47,576 nt of DNA from Geosiphon pyriformis (GCA_016748015.1 JAAOMT010000777.1:384404-431979), one strand, 5' to 3'; shown: positions 19,500 through 32,993, counted from the stretch's first letter. Notes: generated from the sequence alone by a model not told the origin. Numbers and translations: made by a program.

Positions 19500-20470
19500 A
19501 TATATATATATGTATATGCATGAAAAAGGTTAGAACCTTTTACAAGTGTCGATTTATTTTCAAGTAAATATTTTTATGGCCAAGAAAGTTTTTCGTTGAA
19601 TTTTTTTATTTGGATAATGTAATTAAATCTTTAATTTAAAATTATAATAATAATAATGATAATAATAATAATAATAATAATAGTGTAGAAAGATCACATG
19701 ATAAATTGTCTTGGAGGTTATGTTTTAGAGTTAGGCAGCATTAGCATTGTTTGGTGGTTGAGTTGAGTATATTTGTAAAATCTAAATGACAAAGTAGATA
19801 AAGAAATTCAAAATATTGAATTTTTATTTTACCTTGAGGGTATACCGTCATGGTTGCGTACTCTTTGCCCATTTGATTAAAAGTCCGAATCTTTTTCCCA
19901 CAAAATAAATATCAAATTACTCAAAAATAAAATAATGGCAAAACTTTCTACCATCCAGTGCCCCATAAGTTCAATTCAGTAATTTCACTTTTAATTTGAA
20001 TCACGTCTTCCCCAATGGTGTCTAATTATTTTATGGGAAAAATATTAAGTTTTCCCTTCCCAATAAAGGTCAAACGGTCACGAGCTAATGTAAAATAAAA
20101 ATTTAAAAACTGCCATTGTCTGCAAATCGTCGACTGATATAATTTTGGAACTAAGAACACCCTCTTTTAACACGGTTTTCATTATGTTAACATTGATATT
20201 AAAATCAGTTATTTATCTATGGAAAAAGAAGGAATTTCTGTTTATATGACACAACAAAGATTTCAAAATTACTGTTATTTAAATCTATTAATAACAATCT
20301 TATACATTTTACATGTCTGCACTTTTTTGTTTGTTCATGTCCATGTTCATAATTTTTATATTCTTAACTAGCTTATAAAACTACTTTAAAATACACAGAT
20401 ATATGCAGAAATCAATTCTAAACAACTTTGATTAATAGTTTAAAGCAGGTTGTCATAATAAATTTTTACA
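19500..20470. other. Intergenic region, no gene seen
   Basis: AT-rich, with an (AAT)n tract near 19643-19682 and no frame with coding character. It may hold the 3' end of the damaged gene that follows. Confidence 0.5.
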
Positions 20471-20791
20471 ATACTTGATATCAAGCCTGGTTACACAATG
20501 TCCGCACTTCCGAGTAATTCCTAATTGTCCAATCTTCCTAATTTCTTCGCAATTTTTGCCTCTGAGTATCGGGAAAATCCTTCTTTTCTTTCTATGCGCG
20601 ATCAAACCATCCCGGGTTGAATCAACACATAACTATATTCAAACATTATTGCAGTCATCAGTTCAATATGAGCTTTCAATGGAAATAAGGATAAATGTGA
20701 AAATACTCACAGCCCATTTAATTACCGCTTCGTACAAGAACACAAATTGGGTATGTCAACCCAATCTCTTGGCAAGCAGAAGCTGTCAACC

Positions 20792-22220
20792 TCAAACAAT
20801 CTGTGTGTGCCTAAAATTGAATATGTCAACTCCTAACGTAGTCAGCATTTTGAATGCATATTTCACATATTGCATACTGGAGAAATCAATCATTGTAAGC
20901 GAGACTTCAGTCTTGAAAGCCATCAAATCGTATACCCTCAAATCCGTGAAAAGGTGTCGGTGGGCGTTCGCTTCTGAAATAACAACTTGATTGTAGAGCG
21001 CTGCCATATTAGTCGCATTCTTTACGTCATCATCAACGTTTTTCTGTTGTAATGCCCCTGGTCTCTCCCCTTCGCCACAGACAATAGGGTAATTCACCAC
21101 GTCATTGAGGAATCCCACGCCGTCAGCTCGCAGTTAAGTTTTGAGGCCTAGAGGTATTTCACCACTAGAAAAGTGCAAAAATTTAATCATCGATATAATT
21201 TACATTATCCAAGTAAAACGAAGTCCAAAGACAATTACTATATGTAGTTCACTTTGGCGAATATCCACAGTGCCGAGTCAATCACGGGATGTATAAACTG
21301 ATTGAGATGTACTTTTTCAAGAGTTGTGATATCTCTCAAGGGATTGAAAGCCGTAAGCGAAAATGCTTTAAAACTGAAAGAAAATGATGAGAATTTGTCA
21401 GTCAATTGTGCTACATCTCATCCTTTTCTTACTATTTTGGTAAATTTTCCATTATCAATTTCTTGGTTTTGGCTAACAATTCAGAATCGCAATCAGTGCT
21501 GATGATATTGTCCACAGCATCACTCCATCCTTGGAAACCATGATCTTCATTAAAAAACGCTGTAAGGTACTCGTGGATTTCGCTGGTGATATAATCGTCG
21601 ATGTGATTAAAGACTTCGCGCAACAGTTCTTCCTGAAGAACTGAGTCCAGAATTAGCGAGAACTCGGACTTTGGTCTTAAATTCATTATCATCGTTCCAG
21701 GAAAATACTTAAAGAAAATATTGGCAACCGCTTCTTCGGCAGGTGATGCTGCCATCGAATCTTCGAGAATATTCTTGACAAGTATCCTCTATGAGCAAAA
21801 TAACAAATCAGCATCCTTCTCCAAGAATCCCAAGACATTGGTAGAAAATACCCTCTCTTCGGCCGTGCTTCCTTCTGGCATGTCTTCAATGTGCTTTTCT
21901 TGATTTTCTTTTCGTTCTTCCCACCAACGCCCGCTATTAGTTTTTGTTGCCACATCGGAAACCCATAGGTTCATCCTTGCCTTCTCACCTTTCTCATTCT
22001 CGGTGCCGTTGTGTTCGCCCCGCGCACCAGAATCCTCGAGATCATGGCCTTCTCACCTCTCTCATTCTCGGTGCCGTTGTGTTCGCCCCGCTCATCAGAA
22101 TCCTCAAGATTACGGTCGCCTTTCACCAACTGCGAAGCGCGTCAATGAACATGCCAGGTAAGTTCATTCCAAATGAGATAGCCAAACAATACTTACTGCT
22201 GCGAATTGCTCACTGCTCAT
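20792..22220 (-). pseudogene. Damaged multi-exon gene of unknown function
   Basis: Exon 1 is 22220-22197 (MSSEQFAA), with donor GTAAGT. The intron is 22196-22130 and exon 2 starts at 22129 (LVKGDRNLEDSDERGEHNG). A 68-bp tandem duplication (21978-22113) breaks the frame. The second unit's frame leads into MNLWVSDVATKTNSGRWW, then an in-frame TAG at 21791-21789, then MAASPAEEAVANIFFKYF to ENLPK. A 59-bp intron (21432-21374) joins to FKAFSLTAFNPLRDITTLEK. A last exon (21118-20792) reads GFLNDVVNYPIVCGEGERPG...NVDDDVKNATNM. The DG-x-GF...EG-x-RPG layout faintly recalls PD-(D/E)XK-like domains in large fungal families, but I would not rely on it. The last exon junction is uncertain. Confidence 0.45.
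21978..22113. repeat. 68-bp tandem duplication within an exon
   Basis: Two adjacent units begin GCCTTCTCACCT.TCTCATT and both contain GGTGCCGTTGTGTTCGCCCC. They differ at only a few bases, mostly C/T. The unit length is not a multiple of three, so the downstream frame changes. Confidence 0.8.
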
Positions 22221-22319
22221 ATCCACAATAGTTGTTTTGTCATTAACAACGCTTAATTCGACCTTTGTCCTGTACCGATTCTACCGTTGGATTTAGATAC
22301 ATTTAATAACAAGAACATT

Positions 22320-22646
22320 TTATGAAAACCTACAAAGACCAGACTTGTGAATAACCTGAGAAAGCTTCAAATCCTGATTTTCTAGAAAACGTTTTATCAC
22401 AATATCGCGTTCCATGGTTGTTTCCAGCTTATCACAGATTTTAGTTGCTTTTCTTTTCGCTGCTGAGAGTGTATTACTTTCCTCCGCAATATTTCCCAAC
22501 TCTTCCTTGAATGCATGACAGATGTCCTTGAAACTTCCACTTGTATATTCAATATTCATAGCCAAGTACTCTAAAACTCCAAGCATGCTCCATTTTGTAT
22601 AGCTACTAGACCGCAAGTACTTTAAAATATATTTGTTGAACCTCAT
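22320..22646 (-). CDS. Hypothetical helical protein or exon (108 codons)
   Basis: The frame runs from MRFNKYILKYLRSSSYTKWS to HKSGLCRFS and stop. It is preceded directly by TTTTTTTTGCAG, a strong splice acceptor, so the ATG may lie at the start of an internal or last exon and not be the true start. The content (GSFKDICHAFKEELGNIAEE, AAKRKATKICDKLE) looks alpha-helical. It sits 100 bp upstream of the damaged gene on the same strand and could be an upstream exon of it. Family unknown. Confidence 0.4.
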   Translation of the reverse strand: MRFNKYILKYLRSSSYTKWSMLGVLEYLAMNIEYTSGSFKDICHAFKEELGNIAEESNTLSAAKRKATKICDKLETTMERDIVIKRFLENQDLKLSQVIHKSGLCRFS

Positions 22647-22791
22647 CTGCAAAAAAAATTGAAGAACAAGTTAATCAGAATATATAGACCTTCTGTCAAT
22701 TTAGTTTGGGACTGCTTACTTTGATCCTTTATTGTTGGAGTCAAAATCTAAAATGGAGGAAGTGAAAGCAATAATTAAGATAGACAACATA

Positions 22792-22808
22792 GAGAGAGAG
22801 AGAGAGAA
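22792..22808. repeat. (GA)n microsatellite
   Basis: Eight GA units in a row between the hypothetical exon and the direct repeats. Confidence 0.8.
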
Positions 22809-22835
22809 AACTGGCTTGACAAATGATTTCTGGTA

Positions 22836-22972
22836 AGAGATGAAGGAGTATGCTACAATGACAGTGTCTGTCCAATAGAACAAACAGACCAAAGAGGGTA
22901 TCCTTGCATCTCCCCACCAAACATCGGCCGCAGGGGTTACTAAGCATAAGTGCTTTAGCTTGGCCATACGGA
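22836..22972. repeat. Direct repeat, unit 1 (about 137 bp)
   Basis: It aligns with 23004-23142. Shared stretches include AACAAACAGACCAAAGAGGG and TATCCTTGCAT, and the unit ends at GGCCATACGG. Several differences are C/T. The segment has near-normal base composition, unlike the AT-rich DNA nearby. Origin unknown. Confidence 0.75.
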
Positions 22973-23003
22973 GGTAGGAAATCATTACGTCTAATATGCT
23001 AGA

Positions 23004-23142
23004 GACAAGACGAAGGAGTAGGCTACAATGGCAGTGTCTGTCTAATAGAACAAACAGACCAAAGAGGGTATCCTTGCATTCTTGCTCTAAACGACAGTCG
23101 CGGGGGTTGCAAAGGACTAAGTGCTCAGCTCGGCCATACGGG
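23004..23142. repeat. Direct repeat, unit 2 (about 139 bp)
   Basis: Partner of 22836-22972. Its minus-strand start, GTATGGCCGAGCTGAGCAC, looks like a pol III A-box, but no convincing B-box follows, so a SINE reading is only a possibility. Confidence 0.7.
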
Positions 23143-23339
23143 ATGTCGGATATTATGGGTCGCCAGATCAAAAATTATTTAATTCTGCTCAACTTTGATG
23201 ATCAAAGGGTTGAGCATAGCGAGAGCAAAAATCGACAGGGCACGCATTAACACTTACGGAATTGTGTTAATGATGGACGCGTTCGTGATGACGCCATCCT
23301 ATTGTCAAACAGCATGCCCCACAAATATTTTTATAGTAA

Positions 23340-24970
23340 ATTAGCCAATCAAATATTAGAGTTAAGAAGATAATATAATACAAAGATTCTAAGAATGCTA
23401 AAAATTCCAGAAATATTAAAGGAATAATTAAAACTTTTATATTATTAAGAATAAGTATATATAATTGTAGTAATAAAAAAACAGTTCTAATTTTAATTAT
23501 TTAACTATTTAAGAATATAGTTGAAAATTAACTATTTAATATTTTAAATAAAAATTATTGTTTTATAAAAAAAACTTTATAAAATACACTATTGTTAATA
23601 CTTATTTCATTTAAAATTTTTTTTAAAAAATATTAAATACTAAAATATAATAAATATTTATATTTTGAATTAATAACTCTTAATTATAACTATTAATAAA
23701 ATAACTTTATTATTATTATTATTATTATTATTTATTCTATTGTAATTTGTTTTATTATTGTATTAATTATTTAAAAAAATAAATATTAAGATTATAATAT
23801 TAAGAATTATTTAATAAAAAATAAAAAATTAATTTATAAAAAGTTAAAAAACTTATTAAAAAAAATAAAACCATCAGAATAAACTAATTATTATGTTAAA
23901 AAAATAAAATATTAAGATTTATCTAAAGTAATTTTGATATAATCTTTGTTTTTTTTTAAAAATTACAAAGTTTTTAATAAAAAATTAATAACTAAGTTAT
24001 TTATTATATTATATTATATTATATTTTAAATAATTAAAAAAGTTAAATTGGCCAAAAACTATTTTTTAAATTTTTATTATATTTAATAACAACTTTTTTA
24101 AAGTATTAAAAGATTTTTTTGAAGGTTTTTGGTATTAATTCTAATGTTTTAAGCTAGTTCTTTTTTTATAAAAAATAAAGCTTAGATTTTTTTGTTTCTT
24201 TTTGGCATTTTTACTAGTTTTATATTATTTATATTAATAATATTTAATTTTTTTATAATTATTAATAAAAAAAATTTTTATTTTAAATAATAACAATAAA
24301 AACATATTAATTAATTATAAAATAAATTAGTTTTTAATTATATGATCTAATATATTAATTTTTAATCAATTATTATTGGTTTTAAAAACAAATTAAATTA
24401 TATTTTATATATAATTTTATTTAATTAATTTATTGAATTATCTAATTTTAAAAATTAAACTGATTAAATAAAATAAAAATTATCTTTTTTTTGTTTTTTT
24501 AATAATATTGTTTTTAATAATACTTAAAAAACAATTGTTAATTATCAAAAAAATTTTGAATAAATAATTTTTATTCTAATATTTAATGTTTTTAAAATCT
24601 ACTTTGCTTATATTAAGTTTTTATATGATTTTATTAGTATAAAATCTGGTTTAAAAACAACAATAAGTTATTTTGTGTTAAATTTACATTTTAAATATTT
24701 TTAAATACTATTATTTAAGTTTAATTTATTGATTTTTTGTTCTTTATTATTTTAAAAATTGCAAAATTTTTTATAATGTTTTTGTTTTTGTTATTGCTTT
24801 GTATAATATTTTTATTAATAATATTAAAATATTTTAAATATTTTTGATAAGATTTTTAAAATTAATTTAAAGTTTGTTAATTAATAATAATATATTATTG
24901 TGTATTTTAACAGTTTTAAAATTGTTAAAGTAATTTTTGCTTATTAATTAATAAAAAATAGCATTAAAAT
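23340..24970. other. AT-rich spacer, no gene seen
   Basis: Very AT-rich with (TTA)n at 23708-23733. It starts beyond the direct repeats and ends at the A-rich 3' tail of LINE copy 2. No open frame of note. Confidence 0.7.
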
Positions 24971-25120
24971 TCTTTTTTTTTATTTTATTTTTTTATTAAG
25001 CTTTTAATGAGTAAAGCCCAACCATTATCTAGTATACAAAATCAGACTAAATAATCAAAACTAGATGTGATTCATGCATTTTCGACATGTGGCTAGCCAT
25101 TCAGGCCAGACAAGGCAATA

Positions 25121-28100
25121 CTATACACTTAAAACAACACAAAAGTTACAATCTAAACTGGTGAAAAAGTGACATAACTGCCACCAGTCAAAATTAACCA
25201 TGAAAGACTCAATAATACCAAGCATTCTAACTACTTTTTCTAACAGCAAAAACTCAACACAATGTGACAAATCCAATACCACTCCGTCATCACCTACCAA
25301 GTCTGTTCTTTCCATCTTCACCCTATGTTTACATCTTACTAGCCAAATTTTAAAATGATACAACTCAGCAAACTGCCGAACAAACCCAAAAATCATGTGG
25401 AAAGCCTCCTTTTTCCCATCAAAAACATTAACAGCTTCTTTATACTAGTTTCTAAGCACAAACCTTTTGCATAAAACTGAATACAAGCCAACATCCAAAG
25501 AGCACCAACTAAGATCCTGCAAAACAGCAGAAGAAGCCAGGCTAACAACACCCAACAAAGAAGTCCAAGATATAAAGGCTTTAGCCAAAACCTCTTCTCG
25601 AACTCCAGCATCTGATACACATGTAAAAACATGATTAGACATCTTCACCTCACCACATGATAAACACAATACACCAGAGTACCTCTTATTATACAACCTT
25701 TTCCTAACTGCAACAGGCAGCCATCGGTGCACAGCTTTTATCAGATATATACACAAACCAGAAAATTTCTGACTAGTAAAACTGACAAGCATATGAGAAT
25801 CAGGATGCCATATCTTAGCTGTGACATCCCAGTCCACACACCCAACCAGATTACTTGGAACAACATCTTGGCCAGGACCAGCTTCCCAATGAGCACAACA
25901 AATAGACTGAAACACATTCCTAATAAAATAGTGGACATTGCCAGACACGGCTGTATTTTCTGCCACCAAAAAATGTTCACACACTCCAACAGACAAAAAA
26001 AACTTAGAACATGTAGCATAACCAGTAGCAGCATCTGCCTTTATATTATCTATGACTCCAGAATGGCCCTTGATCTTTATCCAACTTATGACAAGATCTT
26101 TATCTCTAACTAAATTAAAAATGTAATGTCTTTCTATTCAGCATGGAACACGAAAGTCAGACACAGCCAGAGACATTTCAGATACACACACATCAATGGC
26201 AGCCTGGCTGTCAAGATACAATACCACAGCACAAGAGGATGGGACACACTCCAATGCCAAAGCAACCACCTGCAATTCAGATAGAGTGGAAGACAATAAA
26301 CCACAAACCCTAACACCAACATTCAGATTCACAGAAAAAAAATATGCAGCTGTACCGCCAACAACATCAGCAGTCCCAGCATCTTTTAACAAACCATCCG
26401 TGTAGACATCAAACAAACTAGACCAAATTTCATGCAACTCACTCTGTATATCAGAGAACTCCAAAGAATTCAGAACATCTGTTTCAGGTAGAAGATCAGT
26501 CCCAGCAGAAACAACCAACAAAGAGTCCATATCCAACAAAAATTTTGTAACAGTCACAAATCATAAAGGAACAGAGCCCCTTGGATCCAGTCTCTTTCAA
26601 CAATGGAAGGTCTTCCACTCTATCACCCGACCATTTTTATTCAACAGCCTATTATCAAAAGCAACACCAAAATGTTTCAATAAACAAACTGAGCTAAAGT
26701 AAAGACTATTTCCCAATACAGAAGATACAGGAAACACACCAGGACTGCAGAAAGCATTTGGCAAATTGTTAGCTAAAGACAGTTTATTACCCAAGAAAAT
26801 CTTGACCACACCAGCCAAAAAATTGTCCACAGAACTAACACACAACTTAACAGGAAACTGCAAGGGGTTCATCGGAGCCCAACTCAGAATCTGCAAATCC
26901 AAAAATTTATAATTGAACAAATGCCCAAGAATACCAGAAGCATTGGCAAATAAAACCACGGCAGCTAATTTACACTCTAACTGCAATTGCTCAAATGACT
27001 TCAAGCCATATAATGAAGGGTAATGTACTGCTTCTACTGGAAAATCACGTGGCAAGTATGTCTTAGACTTAAGACTCTTTTGAATTATAGCATCCCATTT
27101 GTGGCAAACTTTCAATGAAACAAAACTAAACTGGGTTCTGTAGTTAACAATGGACTGCAAAATGGCTGAAACCAAATAAGAGAACTGCTTGTCAGTAATA
27201 ACTTTCTTTAGTACCATATTGACAAAAAAGTGCACATTAGAATAAGCTTTGGTCACACTTGGCTTAGATAACTCTTTGGTAGACAGAAAAATACCCAAGT
27301 ATTTATGAGCTTCACCCTTTCTGGCTATTGAAATTAGCTAACCACTTATGCTTAAAGAAGCCGACTTAACACCCTAATTAATAAGAATGGCCACAGTTTT
27401 TTCATTGTTAATAGAAATGTTATTAATCACAAAAAACTCACTAGTGATATTCAGAGTATACTGCATTGATGTTTGACAATCACTAACCCAAATTGTATCA
27501 TCCACAAATACACCAGCAGCAAAGAAAAAGAATAACCTGCTATTAGTCTCAATTCTATCAGTTCTTGCAATCAACTTAGTGTCAATCTGATAACTACACA
27601 AATGTTCATGTCTCTTGACTTCGCACAGAAGAGAATCATAGAAAATCTTCCAAAGAAGAGGCAAAAAAACCTCATCTTGATCCAATCTGTCACACACTCT
27701 GTATCCATCAGTAAGACTGAAATCATTCATAACTCTATTAATTCTATCATTATGTATGCTGCCAAAGAATCTGATAAACCTATTACACATTTTGATTTGA
27801 CACAAACTAGCCTCCAAGTGATGCCAACCCACAGAATCATAGGCCTTGTGCATGTCCTAAAGAACCAACCAAAGTTCACAATTTTTTTCAAAAGCATCTT
27901 TGACAACTGAACCAACTGCAAACACAGAAAATTGGGTAGACATACCCTTTAAAATGGAAAAGTTGTCACCATGTAAAACACCAAACTTGCTGTATATAAA
28001 AAAAAATCCTATTAGAAAAAATCTTGAAAAAAATCTTCCTGGCAGTTTCAATCAAAGCTATAGGCTGTGTATTCATAAGAATCCCATCCCAATCATAAGG

Positions 28101-29809
28101 TTTGGAAATCATTGAGACCCAAGCCCTCCTTCAAAAAACAGAAACACCACCAACTACCAAACATGCATTCAGCAATCTCAAAAGAAATCCCAACACTTCA
28201 ATGCCACTATGTTTCCAGAGTTTATTAGGAATGCTGGACAAACCAGCAGCTTTACCATCAGGCAGACCATTGATAACCAAGAGCAGCTCACTCAGACTGA
28301 CAGCATCTATTATGCCAGAAAAAGCACAATTCTGCACATAATTCAACGGAGCATATTGATGGGCCCAGAAGTCAGGTATTACCAAAGACACTGCTCGTTT
28401 CCTAGTCCAACCCTCCATGATCTTGTCTACATTGAGCTTTATTTTCTCAGGTTCCAAAATTAATTCATTATCTACTATTAAGTAATCTAGAACTACTTTG
28501 TGAAAAAGCCAATCCAAAATACTCCTGATCATGCTACCTTTGTCAAAGCAGAAATTTTCCATGCATTTTGAGATTGCCAACCTAATAGAAGCTTCTTCAG
28601 CCACTCTTGACTTATGCAACTTTGATTTTCTGTATTTTTTACAGACCAATAACAAATGCCCAAGAACCACCTCAGACTTCTCACCCAAGCTAACCAAGTC
28701 AGTGAAAGCATGAGCCTTGACACTATTTAATATCAACTATGTCTTCACAAGACAATGAACACTATACAAGTTGCCTAAACCAAACTTTTTAACAATTTTG
28801 GCAATCAACAATTCCAAACCAAAGAACTTAAAGGAAAGTTTGTTCCTAGAACAATGAAATTCACTAAACCAATGTCTTGAAAATGTCTTGTTGGCCAACT
28901 TTACCATTATCTTCTCCAAAACTGCCCACATAGTATCCACATCACCATGAGTTTCAGCACCAAGAAATTTATCAGCAACTGCCAAAAGTTTGGCAAAAAG
29001 GCACTCTCTAAATCCAGTCCACTTGGGGCCATCAGCGTCTTTGATTTTGAACTTCCAATGATCTTTATTAGCCTGTTTGCACAAGCTATTTAACTAAACA
29101 TTTAGGAGTCCACCCAAGCCAATCAAAACCAAAACAGCCTCATGATCCATATCAAAAAATTCAGATACAGAGCATATCCGGTGTCCAGCAATGGCAGAAG
29201 AAAAATTACTGCCAATAAAAATAAAATTGATTGTCTTTTTAATTCCCCACGAGTTGTACTATGTGGGGCTCTTTGCCAAATAATGATTGGTAAACAAATT
29301 AACCAAACCCAGATTCAAACAAAACTTGAATGTTACATTTCTCTTAGATCCATTCTCATTAAAATTTCCACCCAAGACCATGAAAGTGCTAGAGTTAATA
29401 GCTTCTGCAATTATAGAGTTCACCTTCAAAGCTTGAGCGAATCTGGTTTCAGAAGAGACACCAGCATATAAATCCAGAATTGTGACTGAAAGCTTGCCTT
29501 TAAACGAAAGTTGAACTGAAATAACCTGGCCAGGAATCTCTTTGACCTTAGACACATGACAAGCCAATGAATTGTTCATAATTACAGTGACCCCAGCACC
29601 CAAAAAATCTTTATCCAAGCCAAACATGAAAACACACACACTCTCAAACTTATTAGCAATCCAAGACTTGCTACTGGACCTCAATTTTGTTTCTGTAATG
29701 ATAGAAACCATATTTCCAAACTCTTTATGCCAACAAACAATGTCTTTCTGCTTAGCAGAAACATTGAAACCTCAAACATTACACATAGCCACTTTCCACA
29801 CCAAACCAC
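25121..29809 (-). pseudogene. LINE ORF2, copy 2: EN-RT-RNase H-zinc motif
   Basis: The start codon matching copy 1 is ATA. The endonuclease has NV-stop-GF (TGA where NVRG is expected), ITETKLR and VLGGNFN (Asp of GDFN changed to Asn). The RT entry (28736-28131) includes LVINGLPDGKAAGLSSIPNK. After one frameshift near 28050-28130, RT continues with ALQ/VL-stop-DMHKAYDSVGWHHLE and the active-site box FVDDTIWVS (Asp pair kept). The 27298-26597 segment is the post-RT region. RNase H (26557-26138) shows VYTDGLLKDAG, STLSELQVVALAL and LYLDSQAAID. The C-terminus (25996-25445) has CLSCGEVKMSNHVFTC, a CX2CX7HX3C motif. It ends at TAG 25121-25123. Confidence 0.85.
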
Positions 29810-31696
29810 TTATTGAGATGAAAGGGGAGCTGAAGAACCTGCACCAGAACACAGATGATTTAACCTTTCCAAAACCAAACTAATTGAGATCTCAAAAGCT
29901 ACTATTTTCAATTCCAATCTGCCTACCTTGGAGGTCAAAACCTTGGAAAAACTCAAGCCAGAATCATGGACCACATCATTAGCAGTTGAGAGATAAGGAG
30001 CAGAAGCCAATGTCTTATCCTCCAAAACCATATCCACATCCAAAAATGGCACCAAAGAGGTAGGAGTGGTCAAAGAAAAAACACCAGAAGAAGTTGCCTT
30101 TAGTATCAGTTCCATGTCACCTAACTTTTTTAATATACCAGACACCTGATTTGTTAAGAGCTCTAAGGAGCATTCCAAAGTGGCCAGATGGGCATTCAAA
30201 GAAGAATCATTGGCTGAAGTGAGAGGAAAACCACTGTCTGAATCTGAGACACCAGAAAGAGGGGCACTAGAGCTGGAACCAGAACTAAAACGAAGACCAC
30301 CAAAAGAACTAGCAAGTGAGACTACCTGGGTCTAAGATTTGCCACCAAAGGCAGTAGAGTGAGATATCGAAACACTTTTCTTTTCATACAACTTTGCCAA
30401 CTGAAGACAACATCCATCAGAAGCAATTTTTTTAAATATTCTCAAAGATTTGGATGGGAATACAATGGGTGCATCATATTCTATAGCAAAATGACCAAAT
30501 TTTCCACATTTTTTACACCAAACCAGATTCATCCTTGTCCAAGAAAGTTTAACACCACCAAGAATTGGCTCTGTGTGAAAAGCAGATTCCAGATCATCAT
30601 CAGATTCAAAACCAATGACAGCACAATAAATCCTATTACCAGTTTCCAGATATCTGTTTATGACACAAGTTTTCCCACCAGTCCTATCAAGAAGAGTTCT
30701 AAGATTATGTGCCATTGTTCCTACTGGCAAAGTAAATAAAAGCACCCTGAACTGATCCTTTGATGCCCAAGTCTCACAATTTTCCATTGCTTTGGCTACT
30801 TACACAGAATCCTTATCAATCAGGAATAACTACTTAGAGGCTAATAAATTAGCTTGGCCCAATTCAGCAAACTCCACCACAGCTTTTTGCCACATTCCAA
30901 TTAGTTGAATTTTGACTGACTTAATTTCCCCAAACTCAGATATTGCGGCAACAATCATATCTTTAGGAGTATTCATGGGAATTTTTTTGATCACCACAGC
31001 CCAATCTGACCTCATTTCTTGTCTTTTAAGATTACTGTTTACATCAATTCCTTTTTCTCTAGCCAATAATACGGCCACTTCCATGCTTTTTTCTAAAGTA
31101 AACATTGATTGAATGATCTCTTCAAATTTTAAGAGGGTAGTGGCCCCCCCAAAACCATTGACTATTGAAAAAATTTTCCTAATTAACTGAGTTTTTGCCA
31201 TTGCAGATTTTTTTTTTACAGCTGAAAGATTAATATCTAAAGCAAATAATCTCTTAACTGACACTTTTACAGAAGTCTTAATAATCTTTGGATCAATCCA
31301 CTTTTTTTTTAGAAAGATAAACAAGTGAGAGGAAAGCACAATTTCATCATCATCCATAGTGAAGTCAGAAGAGCCAAGCGGAAAACCAAACATTGTATCA
31401 GTATTAACACATTTTACCTTGGGAGTGGTTGCAGCCGAATCCAGAAAAGATCCTCTATTTACACCTATCATGCCAACATTCTCATCATCACTAGACAAAC
31501 TATCCACATCAGAGTACACACTATCATCAGGCCCAGATTTACTCAAAGAAATATCCTTCTCATCACCAGAGTGTTTAATATTGCCAAGAACCAACTTTTT
31601 TTTCTGAGTGAAAAAACCATCAGCAGGACCATGGAAAGCATTTTTGGGCACCTTTTTTTTTAACATATTACCACCCAAAACAGTTTTCAAATTCAT
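29810..31696 (-). pseudogene. LINE ORF1, copy 2 (stop-interrupted)
   Basis: Starts MNLKTVLGGNMLKKKVPKNA, collinear with copy 1. The first segment ends at LASK followed by TAG near 30830, where copy 1 has SKWSF, so TGG became TAG. A second stop replaces the Arg of DSVRVAK. The middle segment (30787-30332) carries VLLFTLPVGTMAHNLRTLL and a zinc knuckle CKKCGKFGHFAIEYD, in which the last Cys is Tyr; copy 1 lost other ligands. The C-terminal segment (30199-29810) is collinear with copy 1 and ends SSQ-TAA. Confidence 0.8.
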
Positions 31697-31825
31697 GACA
31701 AAGGGGTTATTATTTAAAAAAATGTTGAAAAAAACTAACAAGAAAAAATAAAAAACTTTTTTTTCAGAAAATGTGCTTTTTGAAGATTTTTGGAGGTAAG
31801 AGAGAAAGAAGTTTTTTGGGTAGAT

Positions 31826-32959
31826 ATTTTTTTTTTTAATTAAAAAAAGTTATTGTTTTTTGTAATATGTTTAAGATTAAGTTAATAATTTTTTTTTGGT
31901 CATACTGCTTTTAAAATTAGTAAATTAATTTTTTGAATTTGTAATTATACTTGTTTTATTTTTTAGGATTTTAATTTTTTTTAACAATTAAGATATATAA
32001 TTATTATATTTAGTTTTTAAATTAATTTAAATATTATTATTAATAAAACTAATATATTAAAAAAAATCATATTTAATAAAAAACTCTTAAATATTAATAT
32101 TGTTTTAAATATTAAAATTTAAACTATTTAATTTTGAATTATAAAGTATTTTTAATTTTTTTTAAAGTTTGTATTTAAATTTATAGTTAGTTTTAAAATT
32201 TTTGGATTTATTTTATTAATTTAAAATTTTATATTAAAACTATTAATTTTTTGGTTTTTTTGTTATTATTGCTATTGTTTTTAATTTTGTAATTAATTTT
32301 AAGTTGATTTTTCAAAAATTTGAACTGGTTAAATTAATTTTGTTAATTAAGTTTATTATTAAATTTATTAATATTTCGAATTTTTTTAATTATAAAGTTA
32401 GTTAATGCTTTTTTTTTAAAGATTAAAATTAAAAAAATTATTTAATTGATAAAAATATTGTATTTTTGGAAAAATTATTAAGAATATAAATAAAAATATT
32501 ATTAATTTCAAAATAAAATATAATATAAATAGTTTTCTTAATAATAATATAATTAATAATAATTTTAGATTTTTTATTAATAAAAATACTTTTGCTAAAA
32601 TAATAGTAATTTGAAAACTGTAAACTTCTAATATTAAATTTAATATAAATAAAACTGCTGTATAAATATTTAATTTAATTTTTAATAATAATAATAATTT
32701 AATTATAATTTTACATAAGCTAATTGTTTTAAATAAGTTTGTTTTTGTAAATTTACTTAGTTTAATTTAAACTGGTTTAGATAATTAATTATATATAAAA
32801 AATACATAAATTATATTTAATTTAAAATACTTAAATATTGTATTATATTAGATAATTATTAAATTATATTTTATTAAAACATAAAAAAAATACTTGTTTA
32901 AAATATATTAAATAAACAATAACAATAATAACAATAACAACAACAACAACAACAACAAC

Positions 32960-32993
<34 letters not shown>

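Larger units (their letters stand above)
24971..31825 (-). mobile_element. LINE copy 2 (near full length, about 6.85 kb, mutated)
   Basis: Minus strand: 5' leader (31825-31697) matching copy 1, ORF1 (31696-29810), ORF2 with endonuclease, RT, RNase H and C-terminal zinc motif (29809-25121), a 3' UTR of about 120 bp, then an A-rich tail around 25000-24971 that includes AATAAA. The 3' UTR is shared, with divergence, by the ORF1-only element (41945-42068) and LINE copy 3 (45485-45600). The presence of an RNase H domain and EEP endonuclease suggests a Tad/I-like clade; no tree was made. Confidence 0.85.

Noticed and set aside
20475-20990. 171-aa plus-strand ORF
   Set aside because: It overlaps the antisense coding-like exon at 21118-20792, has no domain, and its composition looks like reverse-strand reading.
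23004-23142. 5S rRNA or tRNA gene
   Set aside because: Only GGCCATAC and an A-box-like segment match. No B-box, acceptor-stem pairing or 5S core sequence is visible.
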